From positions 13,909,466 through 13,973,465 of the forward strand of contig CM045746.1 in NCBI GenBank assembly GCA_024760905.1: a DNA stretch of 64,000 nt. The letters are read 5' to 3'. Position 1 is the stretch's first letter. The number at the start of each line of letters is the position of its first letter. Positions 54,576 through 64,000 of this stretch are shown here, piece after piece. A program made the translations under genes and the position numbers. Origin of the DNA: Plotosus lineatus (taxonomy: Eukaryota; Chordata; Actinopteri; Siluriformes; Plotosidae). The notes beneath the pieces were generated by a model. That model did no database searches, was not told the origin of the DNA, and saw only the letters and a program-made list of their open reading frames with translations.

Positions 54576-55160
54576 GAATTAATAATAGCTGAACTTCCAA
54601 CTTTAAAGCTGAACCTAAACTGTCATTTAATCAACAAAACAAGGCTCTTGGTATACGTGAACAATGTTTGATGAGAAAAAGGAAAAGCAACACTTGACTG
54701 TAGAATGATGCTTCATGACCCAGGTAGTGTCTTTTAAAATTCACTATATAAAGCAAAACATGGAGACTGGCCAGTGAGAATAGGTCTATAAATTGCCCAT
54801 GCTTGTTAAATTGGATTATTTTTATCTTCTTTCAGGACTAAGGCTTTTTTTTCATGTTTAAAGTGTTATTTATGAAGAAATATAGAAAATTCTAAATGTT
54901 TCACAGATTCTCAAGCACCTCTGCAGGCTTCAGGTAGTTCTCATTGATGCTGCTGATATGTTTAATTTTGACATGTTAGTCATGTTCATTCATAATCTAC
55001 TGCCAATTGGTTCCAAGGATCCAACCCTTTGTGAGGGCTGCCAGTCATCATTAAAAGATGGCATGGTTTTAGGTGGAGTAAACCAAAAGTAAATAAGCAA
55101 CTTGTCCAATAAATGTCTAAAATGTTTTTTTATTATTATTTATTTATTTCTGGAAAACAG
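54576..55160. other. Unassigned stretch
   Basis: No recognised element or coding signal. Confidence 0.4.
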
Positions 55161-55235
55161 AGGGGTACACCACTTGGACAGCTCTCCAGACCATCACAGG
55201 GCCAGCGTGTGCATACCCCACCCCCCCACCCCACC

Positions 55236-55288
<53 letters not shown>

Positions 55289-55472
55289 CTTTGTATTCAC
55301 ACCTATTAGTCTAATATACCAGTAAATGTTTTTGAATTGATGGTGGAAATCCATACACAGGGAGAACATGCAAAGTCCACACTTCGACATCCTCGCTGAG
55401 CCTGTTACGCAATCCCAGGACCTTTTTTGCTGTAAGGCTTATGTGCCGACCACTACAATACCATGCCGCCCT
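55161..55472 (-). mobile_element. V-SINE with (CA)n gain
   Basis: Minus-strand copy: 'acagctctccagaccatcac', then a (CA)n run (55241-55286) in place of 'cacacaaccattcacac', core 'gggagaacatgcaaagtcc' and head 'gaccactacaataccatgcc' on +. Confidence 0.8.
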
Positions 55473-55492
55473 AAATATTAATTTGAGTAATA

Positions 55493-58400
55493 CAGGGATC
55501 CCTCACTTTCCGAGGTTAATGAGGACCGAGATACCCCACCACCACCACGACCGCCGATTTCCACAAAATAGGATTGATATGATATTTACCCCTGAGTAAG
55601 TATACGTACATTTATATGTTTATATAATATCAATAAATACACATTCAATGCTATAAATGCTAATAATAACAATTAAACATTCAAAAATAATGCATGAGGT
55701 GTAATGCAGCCGTAAATGCAGCCGTGAGGGGGGGGCACAAACCAGTGTCTCTCCCTCACGCCGGTCCCAAGCCCGGATAAATGCAGAGGGTTGCGTCAGG
55801 AAGGGCATCCGGCGTAAAACAAATGCCAAATAAACTATGCGAATCACAAGAAAGAATGACATACCGGATCGGTCGAGGCCCGGGTTAACAACGACCGCCA
55901 TCAGTGCCGTCAACCAACAGGGTGCTGATGGAAATTGGACTACTGTTGGTCGAAGACGTCGAAGAAGGAGAGGCGGGAGGCGTGTCCGTTGCCAGAGAGA
56001 GAAGAGGAAAGGCATGAGTCTAGGACTGAAAGTAGGGACTTTGAATATTGGAACTATGACAGGAAAAGGTAGAGAGCTGGCTGACATGATGCAGAGGAGG
56101 AAGGTGGACATACTGTGTATTCAGGAGACCAGGTGGAAAGGTCGCAAGGCTAGAAGCATAGGAGCAGGGTTTAAGCTGTTTTATCACGGTGTGGATGGGA
56201 AGAGAAATGGAGTCGGAGTCATCTTGAAGGAGGAGTTTGCCAGGAATGTTCTAGAAGTGAAAAGAGTGTCAGACAGAGTGATGAGTCTCAAGTTAGAAAT
56301 TAAAGGTGTGATGGTCAATGTTGTTAGTGCTTATGCCCCACAGACAGGATGTGAGCGAGAAGAGAAGGAGAGATTCTGGAGGGAGTTAGATGAAGTGATG
56401 CAGAATACCCCCAGAGGTGAAAGAGTGGTCATTGGGGCAGACTTCAATGGACATGTTGGTGCAGGAAACAGAGGGGACGAGGAAGTGATGGGCAGGTTTG
56501 GTATCCAGGACAGGAACGCAGAAGGACAGATGTTGGTAGATTTTGCAAAAAGGATGGAAATGGCTGTGGTGAATACTTTCTTCCAGAAGAGAGAGGAGCA
56601 TAGGGTGACTTATAAAAGTGGAGGTAGGAGCACACAGGTAGACTACATCTTGTGCAGGCGATGTAATTTAAAGGAAGCCAGTGACTGCAAAGTAGTAGCG
56701 GGTGAGAGTGTTGCCAAACAGCATAGGATGGTGGTGTGCAGGATGATGCTGATGGTGAGGAAGGTGAAGAAGGCAAAGGCAGAGCAGAAGACAAAGTGGT
56801 GGAAGTTGAAAAAGGAAGAGTGTCGGGTTGTCTTCAAGGAGGAGTTGAAACAGGCTTTGGGTGGTCAGGAAGTGCTTCCAGATGACTGGACAACTACAGC
56901 GAATGTGATCAGGGAGACAGGTAGGAGAATACTTGGTGTGTCATCTGGAAGGAAAGTAGATAAGGAGACTTGGTGGTGGAATGAGGAAGTGCAGGAGTGT
57001 GTACAAAGGAAGAGATTAGCTAAGAAGAAGTGGGACATTGACAAAACCGAAGAGAGTAAACAGGAGTACAGGGAGACACAGCGTAAGGCAAAGGTAGCAG
57101 TGTCAAAGGCCAAACAGAGCGCGTTTGATGACTTGTATGCTCGGTTGGAAAGTAAGGAGGAGAAAATGATTTATACAGGTTGGCACAGCAGAGAAATAGA
57201 GATGGGAAGGACGTGCAGCAAGTTAGATTGATAAAGGACAGAGAGGGAAATGTATTGACTGATGACAGAAGTGTGCTGGGAAGATGGAAAGAGTACTTTG
57301 AAGAGCTGATGAATGAGGAAAATGAGAGAGAAAAAGAGTAGAAGAGGTGACTGTTGAGGACCAGGAAGTAGCAAAGATTAGTAAGGGTGAAGTGAGGAGG
57401 GCATTGAAGAGGATGAAGAATGGAAAGGCAGTTGGTCCTGATGACATACCGGTGGAGGTATGGAAGTGTCTAGGAGAGGTAGCAGTAGATTTTCTGACAA
57501 GAACATTTAACAAGGTCTTAGAGAGTGAGCAGATGCCAGAGGAATGGAGGAGAAGTGTGCTGGTGCCCATTTTTAAGAACAAGGGAGACGTGCAGAGTTG
57601 TGGCAACTACAGAGGGATAAAGTTGATGAGCCATACGATGAAGTTATGGGAAAGAATAGTGGAAGCTAGACTAAGGGCAGAAGTCAGCATTTGTGAACAA
57701 CAGTTTGGTTTCATGCCCAGAAAGAGCACCACAGATGCAGTGTTTGCCTTGAGGATGTTAATGGAGAAGTACAGAGAAGGTCAGACGGAGCTGCATTGTG
57801 CCTTTGTGGATCTGGAGAAAGCATATGACAGGGTGCCGAGAGAAGAACTGTGGTATTGCATGAGGAAGTCTGGAGTGGCAGAGAAGTATGTTAGAGTGGT
57901 GCAGGACATGTATGAGAGATGTAAGACAGTGGTGAGGTGTGCTGTCGGTGTGACAGAAGAGTTCAAGGTGGAGGTGGGACTGCATCAAGGGTCAGCTCTC
58001 AGCCCCTTCTTGTTCGCTATGGTGATGGACAGGCTGACAGACGAGGTTAGACAAGATTCCCCATGGACTATGATGTTTGCAGATGACATTGTAATCTGTA
58101 GTGAGAGCAGAGAACAAGTGCAGGAAAATCTAGAGAGGTGGAGGTATGCCCTGGAAAGGAGGGGAATGAAGATTAGCCTCAGTAAGACAGAATACATGTG
58201 CATGAATGCCAGGGACCAAAGAGGAACGGTGAGATTACAGGGAGCAGAGATAAGAAAGGTGGAGGATTTTAAGTACTTAGGCTCAACAATCCAGAGCAAT
58301 GGAGAGTGTGGAAAAGAGGTCAAGAAGCGTGTGCAGGCAGGTTGGAATGGTTGGAGAAAAGTGTCCGTGTGATGTGTGATAGGAGGGTATCGGCAAAAAT

Positions 58401-59119
58401 GAAAGGAAAAGTGTACAAGATGGTGTTGAGGCCAACGATGCTGTATGGGTTAGAAACAGTGGCCCTGGGGAAAAGACAGGAGGCAGAGTTAGAGGTAGCA
58501 GAGATGAAAATGTTGAGGTTCTCTTTGGGAGTAACGAGGATGGATAGGATTAGGAATGAGCACGTCAGAGGGACAGCACATGTAAGACGTTTTGGAGACA
58601 AAGTCAGAGAGGCTAGATTGAGATGGTTTGGACATGTACAGAGGAGGGATAGTGAGTATATTGGTAATAGGATGCTGAGGCTGGAACTACCAGGCAAAAG
58701 GCCTAGAGGAAGACCAAAGAGACGATTCATGGATGTGGTAAAGGAGGACATGAAGGTCGTTGGTGTAAGAGAAGAAGATGCAAAGGATAGGGTGAGATGG
58801 AGGCAGATGATTCGCTGTGGCGACCCCTGAAGGGAAAAGCCGAAAGGAAAAGAAGAAGTGTAAATAAAATATAAATACACACATGTAGACGCGCGCGAAC
58901 AAAGATGCACACCTCATATAAATATATATGTAGTTTTGTTGGGGGGGGGGGGTTGTTTGTTTTGGTTTTTTTTGGGGGAGAGGTTTGCATAATTGGCCTT
59001 GTTTAGCAGCATTTTCCTTAACGTTTCCATATTTTTCCTTAATTTCCTGAATATATTTGAAAAACCCGCAATGCACTGAAGCTGCAGAAACTGAAGCACG
59101 AAGTTGAGCGGGATCACTG
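55493..59119 (+). mobile_element. MITE-P copy 3, split by an RTE LINE
   Basis: Left part 55493-55704 starts 'cagggatccctcactttcc' after TA. The right part 58858-59119 ends 'gagcgggatcactg' before TA. Without the LINE the two parts join into one element of about 470 bp like the copy at 21624. Confidence 0.9.
55705..58857 (+). pseudogene. RTE LINE, full length with three frameshifts
   Basis: 3.15 kb, the usual size of an RTE element, from 'tgcagccgtaaatgcagcc' to the AAG-rich end after 'gggaaaagccgaaagg', with target duplication 'gtgtaa' on both sides. The single product would have an AP-type endonuclease (GTLNIGTM, CIQETRWKG, GADFNGHVGAG, STQVDYILC) followed by reverse transcriptase (CGNYRGIKLMSH, FGFMPRKSTTDA, FVDLEKAYDRVPR, GLHQGSALSPFLFA, FADDIV) and a C-terminal WFGHVQRR block. 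Reading is interrupted by single-base losses near 57155 and 58365 and a stop/frame change near 57338. All catalytic residues I can check are intact, so it died recently. Confidence 0.95.
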
Positions 59120-59454
59120 TATTTCTGAAATATTCAATTATAGAAGAAGAGAGTGATATTTTTTCATCAAGTTAAACTTAAGATGATAAAAGATTAATTG
59201 GACGGATTATTCCCAGGTTTACCAGCATGGGACAAGGTGAAAAGTATTGGCATGTTGCTGTCAAAAGATGTGTAGAAGAGTAAAGAAAAGAAAAGAATCA
59301 TCATAGAAATCTTTCAAAATGGATATAATGTGAAAAAAAATCCTGAAAAATAAAATCCAAATGAATCAAAGAATTTCAATTAGATTCTGATCTGCTTTGA
59401 AAGAAGAATGCAACTGAATTTATGGAATTTGAATTGTTTCACATTGATTAAAGT
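59120..59454. other. Unassigned stretch
   Basis: No recognised element. Confidence 0.4.
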
Positions 59455-59760
59455 GGGGCTGGTGGTGAAGTGGCTAGGGTGCTGCGCTCATGATCAGGAG
59501 GTCGTGTGTTCAAATCCCAGTTAGACCGACCCCCCTGTGCTAAGATCCCTGGGCAAGGTCTTAACCACAAGTGTGCCTCTGTTCACCCAGCAGTATAAAT
59601 GGGTACCAGTAAAAATATACTGGGAAGGTAACCTGCGATGGACTAGCGTCCCATCCAGGACGAGTTAAACTCCTAGTTGCTTCATGCTACAGAAACTTGT
59701 CTGATGAGCCACCATGGCTCAGCTGTAAAAAGCCCAACAGACATTTATTTAAACTAATTG
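59455..59760 (+). mobile_element. SINE-C, full length
   Basis: Head 'gctggtggtgaagtggctag' with B-box-like 'tgttcaaatccca', body 'ggtcttaaccacaagtgtg', then 'gcgatggactagcgtcccat', a phrase related to the L2-like domain of the other SINEs, and end 'ctgatgagccaccatggctc'. Confidence 0.85.
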
Positions 59761-60255
59761 ATACTGAACTCTAAATAAACACAGAAAAAACTGTTAACAC
59801 TCTGTAGTACAACATAATATAAAGATGTAGGCACTCTAGACAGATGTTGCTTCAGTATATTTCAGTGTGTAATCAGGTGACTGAAGGAAAACTGGAAACT
59901 GTGCAGCAGCAATTTTGGATGTAAAATGAAAGAAGGTGATTGCAGTGAGCGCTGCGGGCCCACCATTCCTTTTTCATTTTTGACAAATTAACCCAGAAAC
60001 TGCAAGAAAAATGCAAATCCGGCTATACTACCAAGTCAAAGAATACAGTATTAGTCTAACTGCATCAGATCCATTTTTCATATTAACATCTGCAATGACA
60101 ACAGCTTTCGATGCTCAGAAGCTTATTGAATTAGCCAACGCCAGAACAACGGCTTCACAAAGAAAAGTCCTCGAGCTCACAGATATGGACTGCGTTAATC
60201 TTTTAGTGCTGTTACTTATTGGATGACTGGTAACTATGTGAAAATTACCATTCTT
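59761..60255. other. Unassigned stretch with a 71-codon frame
   Basis: The frame at 60011-60226 (MQIRLYYQVKEY..., later 'LIELANARTTASQRKVLEL') has balanced composition and lies outside recognised repeats. No splice sites or family features support it, so I do not call a gene. Confidence 0.35.
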
Positions 60256-60590
60256 TCATTTTCAAAGCCGCTTAATCCTTATTAGGACCGCGGAGTGGCT
60301 GGAGCACATCTCAGCCGACTTTAAGCGAAGAAGAGGTACACCCTCAGCAGCTTGCCAGACCATCACAGGGCCAAGACTCACACAACCATTCACACACACT
60401 CACACCTAAGGGAGATTCGGAACAGCCAATTAGCCTACTGTGCATGTTTTTGGACTGTGGGAGGAAACCAGAATATCCAGAGGAAACCCACATAAGCAAA
60501 GGGAGAACATGCAAACTCCACACACAAACACACGAGCCAGGCCTTCTTGCTGTGATGCAGACGTGCAAACCATTACACCACCGTGTCGCC
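60256..60590 (-). mobile_element. V-SINE, near full length
   Basis: Minus-strand copy: tail 'aaagccgcttaatccttatt', core 'gactgtgggaggaaacca', head 'accattacaccaccgtgtc' on +. Confidence 0.9.
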
Positions 60591-60621
60591 ATATTTATAC
60601 CTTTATTGTTCATTTAAGTAT

Positions 60622-61037
60622 AGTGATCCCTCGCTACTTCATGCATCAGTTTCTGCGGCTTCAGTGCATCGCGGGTTTTTCAAAAATATTCATAGAAAAA
60701 TAAAAAATAAAGAAATTAAGGAAAATCCTACAAAAAAAACAAACAAACAAAAAAAAAAACAAAACCCCCCAACAAAACTACTTACATTTTTATGTGAGGT
60801 GCGCATCTGAGTGTGTGTGTATTTATATTGTATTTACATCTTACGCTTTATTTTTGAATGTTTAATTGTTACTTTAAGCATTTATAGCATTGAATATGTA
60901 TTTATTGATATTATATACACATATACATGTATGTATACGCCAGTCAGGGGGGGGTTCATCCTACTTTGCGAAAATTGACAGTTGCTGGGGGGGGGGGGTC
61001 TCGGTCCACTTTAACCGCGGAAAGTGAGGGATCCCTG
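60622..61037 (-). mobile_element. MITE-P copy 4
   Basis: Left end 'gtgatccctcgctacttc' (first CA lost or mutated), right end 'aaagtgagggatccctg' followed by TA. Same orientation as copy 1. G runs near 60950 and 60990. Confidence 0.85.
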
Positions 61038-61390
61038 TATCTATTTAATGAGTTCATCTTCTGTTTTCTCTCCTCAGTGGTTGAGCTGTGATTTCCTTTT
61101 ATGAATTTGTTTAGATTAACACCTGTTCATCACCTAATCTAGAGTCAGTATCTTTTCACCACTTTTCTTTTCTTTTTTTCTTCCATGCCCGTTCGTGTAA
61201 TTTGGTGTAGTCATTGACTATGTTGCTCATCTGAGTCGGCACTCTAGTGCTTACTCCTAACATCTGAGTTTGGCATTGCCCTATGAACAAAATAGAACAG
61301 TCTGTCTGCCTACCTGAGTTGAATTGTTTGTGTTTTATTATGTATGTGTCTGAACAGTGGTCTATGAGCCTTTCTTTTTGAATTTCAGTT
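61038..61390. other. Unassigned stretch
   Basis: No recognised element. Pyrimidine-rich near 61065 and 61165. Confidence 0.4.
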
Positions 61391-61634
61391 TCCCTCAGTG
61401 CAGCTAACTGGTTTATCAAAGGCCAGTCATGTGTCTTAATGTCTGTAGTGAGAGGCGTGTGAAAGAACCATTGCTAACTTTTGTCAAGAGTATGCTGCAT
61501 AGCTGACAGTATGTTTATGTCATGCGATGGTGTGTAGAGGGTGTATTATGCTCTCGCCAAGTGTCGGCTAAGATGGTGCCAGCCTCCCCACAACCATAAT
61601 TAGGATTATGCGGTTCAGAAAATGAATGAATGAG
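61391..61634 (+). mobile_element. SINE-A lacking its head
   Basis: From the link (gtgcagctaactggtttatc) through body (tgaaagaaccattgctaac) to tail (aattaggattatgcggttc with TGAA units). Confidence 0.8.
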
Positions 61635-62149
61635 TTTCAGTTTCATTACAGTATTACTAAATTCTAATTTTGTTCTGTGTGTGCATCATCTGCTTCTGAG
61701 ACTCAGAATGGCAACAGGAAGCTGAAGTTATGTTGAACTTAATCAGTGTATAATATAAAATAATTTCAATGCTAACCATGACAGAGGAAGAAGGAACTTC
61801 AAGACAAGCTAAGCACAATGTAGGTAATGGTGTGTTCTGAGGCTTCTCATTCAGAGCATGCTATATTCTACACTGAAAAATAACAAAAATCAAACTAAAA
61901 TGAGATTTTATAGTTAATATTTGCATATTTTCACAATGCCCGAGACAGGTCAAGTGAGCTCTGCAACTAATAGCACTGTGTAACTGAATCTTTTGTGCCT
62001 TGAAACTCAGCAATGCAGATCAGTCAATCAGATAGCACTGTTCCTGTGTAGTATATCTATCTACGTCTACATCCAATCACGAGGAATGGACGTCGATCCC
62101 TGAAGCTTAAGTGATGCTCATACAGGGATTGTCATGGCTGTGATCACAA
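61635..62149. other. Unassigned stretch
   Basis: No recognised element or coding signal. Confidence 0.4.
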
Positions 62150-62396
62150 TGATCTACCGTATGGTTTACCAGGCCACATACGAACTCACTCACACCTACG
62201 CGCAATTTAGAACAGCAAATTAACCTACTGTGCATGTTTTTGGACTGTGGGAGGAAACCAGAGTACCCGGAGGAAACCCACACAAGCACAGGGAGAACAT
62301 GCAAACTCCACACAGAAACGCCCAGGCCTGCAGTCGAACCCAGGCCTTCTTGTTGTGAGGTGGACGTGCTAACCACTACACCACCATGCCACCCGG
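62150..62396 (-). mobile_element. V-SINE, head and core
   Basis: Well-kept minus-strand core (gaggaaaccagagtacccgg, 'ggaggaaacccacacaagc') and head (aaccactacaccaccatgcc) on +. The L2-like tail is missing. Confidence 0.9.
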
Positions 62397-62547
62397 TGTC
62401 ATATAAAATAATGTTAACAGACCCTTCGCTACTTTCTCTCACAGCTATTCACTTCAGTCATGATATTAGTTTTGTGACATTTAAACTTCAGTTGCATGGT
62501 GATTTTATTTGGTTTGAAAAATTTAAAATTCTTAATGCTAAAGGGGG

Positions 62548-62660
62548 GCCTGGGGAGCTGTCCAGGGTGTACTCTGCCCTCACTTGAAGTCAGCTGGAAT
62601 GGGCGCCAGCCTCCCCGGACCCTAATTAGGATTAAGTGGTGACAGAAAATGCATGAATGA
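62548..62660 (+). mobile_element. SINE 3' tail fragment
   Basis: 'ggagctgtccagggtgtact' to 'taattaggattaagtggtg' and TGAA units: shared V-SINE/SINE-A tail, family not decidable. Confidence 0.8.
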
Positions 62661-63728
62661 TGCAAAAAGGAACTACAGTGTGAGGCTTAAACTGAGTCAC
62701 AGTAGCATTTATACGGTATAAAAACATGGGGCTATCACTTCATGCCCAACATCATCCATATAAGTGTTTTCTTTTTATAATTTTGAATAATGACAGGATA
62801 GGAAAAAACAAGAAATTGGGTTATTTCTAGCTTCATTGTTTGAAAATAAAAGGATTGGTTCAATTTTCCAAAAATAATGGTTTGATTCCAAAACAAGGTC
62901 TTTGGGTTTCCCAATGATAGTGTCACTTGAAATGGCAGTGTGTGCTTTATAACGAGATTTGCTGAATGTTTGTGGTTCTTCACTGTCCTGCTCCAGGCTG
63001 TGTAGTTTAGAAAAAAGCAAGAAAGTAAATATGTGATCCTGGTGCATTTCAGTTTGGCATCATTTATTTGCTGATTCGTTGCATATGAATAGTTTTTTAT
63101 CCTGTTGGGGTGTATTATTATTATTATAGCTATATATAGTATGTTCAAGTTCTACTGTGTTCAAGTTTGTGCACAGTTTATGTTAAATATAAATCAGGCA
63201 TATTACATCATATATCTTTATCCTCACAGCTTCTGAGTTTATCTTAAGGCAGTCCATATGGGGCCATAAGAAGCAGGAGCAAGTGGTTTCTACGTGATAA
63301 CAACTCTAACCAAAAAGAGGACATCAGGTAGAGCACATAGGTCTGGGGAGTAAAGGTGTCAGGATCACTAGTATCTCGGCGCTATCATGTTCTTAAACAT
63401 TGAGCATTAGAGTAAATATTAGAGTAAATGAAGAGCAATAATATTACGATCAACAAAACAACAATATAATTAATATCATTAATATTATCATTATTATCAT
63501 TATTATTATTATTATAGTTAAAAATGATATACAGCAGAGATGGATCGAGTGATCCTGGCACATCAGGCTGGTGGGGCTTATCATCAGCCCAGGGCCCTCA
63601 CCCTCTTTACACACAGCACAGACAGCAAATGGGACTTACCCCAGGAAGCACTGCCTAGTCAAGCCCACCAAGGACTTTGCAGAGAATATGAAGACTCCTA
63701 ACACTGCAGGCTTCTGCTTTGCCTTGAC
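62661..63728. other. Unassigned stretch with ATT/ATC repeat
   Basis: About 1 kb with an AT-rich triplet repeat at 63478-63515. Frames up to 137 codons on the minus strand lack family features. Confidence 0.4.
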
Positions 63729-64000
63729 CAGGGGTCGGGAACCTATGGCTCGTGAGCCAGACGTGTCTTTTTTGATGACTGTATCTGACTCTCAGATAAA
63801 TCAGGTGGCCTTTCTTAACAGAATAACTAATACATAATTTCATTGCCATTTAAATAAAAATACAAAAAAGCCATCAAATAAAACAAAAACAGATGAATAA
63901 ATCTTGCGCATTTAAATCTATAGATATATTTTCAATTCCACTTGTCACTGTGGCACGCAGCAGAGAGCCAATCCTTTCTGTACTCCAGTGTGTGGGCGGG
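63729..64000 (+). mobile_element. hAT-like element, left end
   Basis: Starts 'caggggtcgggaacctatgg' then 'ctcgtgagccagacgtgtc', an end sequence I know from vertebrate hAT elements. It runs off the window, so length and coding content are unknown. Confidence 0.65.

Overview
The window looks like non-coding DNA of a ray-finned fish, probably a teleost. The evidence is the repeat content: many tRNA-headed SINEs of the V-SINE (DANA/mermaid) type, RTE-clade and Rex1/CR1-like LINEs, Ty3/gypsy chromovirus remains, Tc1-like, pogo/Tigger-like and hAT-like DNA elements, and long (CA)n and (TA)n tracts. I found no intact host protein gene, tRNA, rRNA, CRISPR array or bacterial-type operon. Nearly every long reading frame is an RTE-clade LINE, its antisense shadow, or an artefact of a 27-bp minisatellite.

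Layout. 1-10.6 kb: a SINE thicket with one hAT-type element (3701-4010, 8-bp target duplication) and a CpG-rich patch at 6.8-7.2 kb that may be the promoter and first non-coding exon of a minus-strand gene. 10.6-12 kb: the 3' end of a chromovirus (integrase tail, chromodomain, LTR) whose LTR carries a clean SINE insertion. 12.6-13.5 kb: a 5'-truncated RTE LINE. 14-22 kb: SINEs, a Rex1-like LINE tail, (TA)n arrays and pogo-like MITEs. 22.4-27.4 kb: two damaged RTE LINEs pointing at each other. 28.5-30.4 kb: an old dispersed repeat, a 27-bp minisatellite and a V-SINE. 31-35.6 kb: LINE fragments and a 175-bp-arm foldback inside (TA)n. 35.6-41.5 kb: decayed Tc1-like and Tigger-like elements and a solo-LTR-like relic. 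42.8-47 kb: a LINE endonuclease scrap, a possible short exon and a decayed gypsy pol. 47-55 kb: SINEs and a 1.5-kb Tigger-like element. 55.5-59.1 kb: a nearly full-length RTE LINE inside a MITE. 59-64 kb: SINEs, a MITE and the edge of a hAT element.

Names used here. V-SINE: tRNA-like head, conserved core, L2-like tail. SINE-A: tRNA-like head, a distinct body with the word 'tgtaaaagaaccattgctg', and a 3' part shared with V-SINE. SINE-C: tRNA-like head, and a 3' part with 'cctgatgagccac'. SINE-D: the family ending in 'ggataagggaatctgc'-like sequence. MITE-P: a pogo/Tigger-like MITE with ends 'cagggatccctc'. RTE: the LINE with one endonuclease-reverse transcriptase frame and the 3' end 'gggaaaagccgaaagg'.

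The elements relate through shared 3' ends. V-SINE and SINE-A share an L2-like tail, so they probably use the same LINE machinery. A subset of SINE-A instead ends in RTE sequence, and that RTE LINE is present in this window. This 3'-tail exchange is the most interesting thing I can support. Next are the minisatellite that resembles the antisense V-SINE core, and the foldback element sitting in (TA)n next to Rex1-like LINE sequence at two places. I see no sign of a new multi-gene system.
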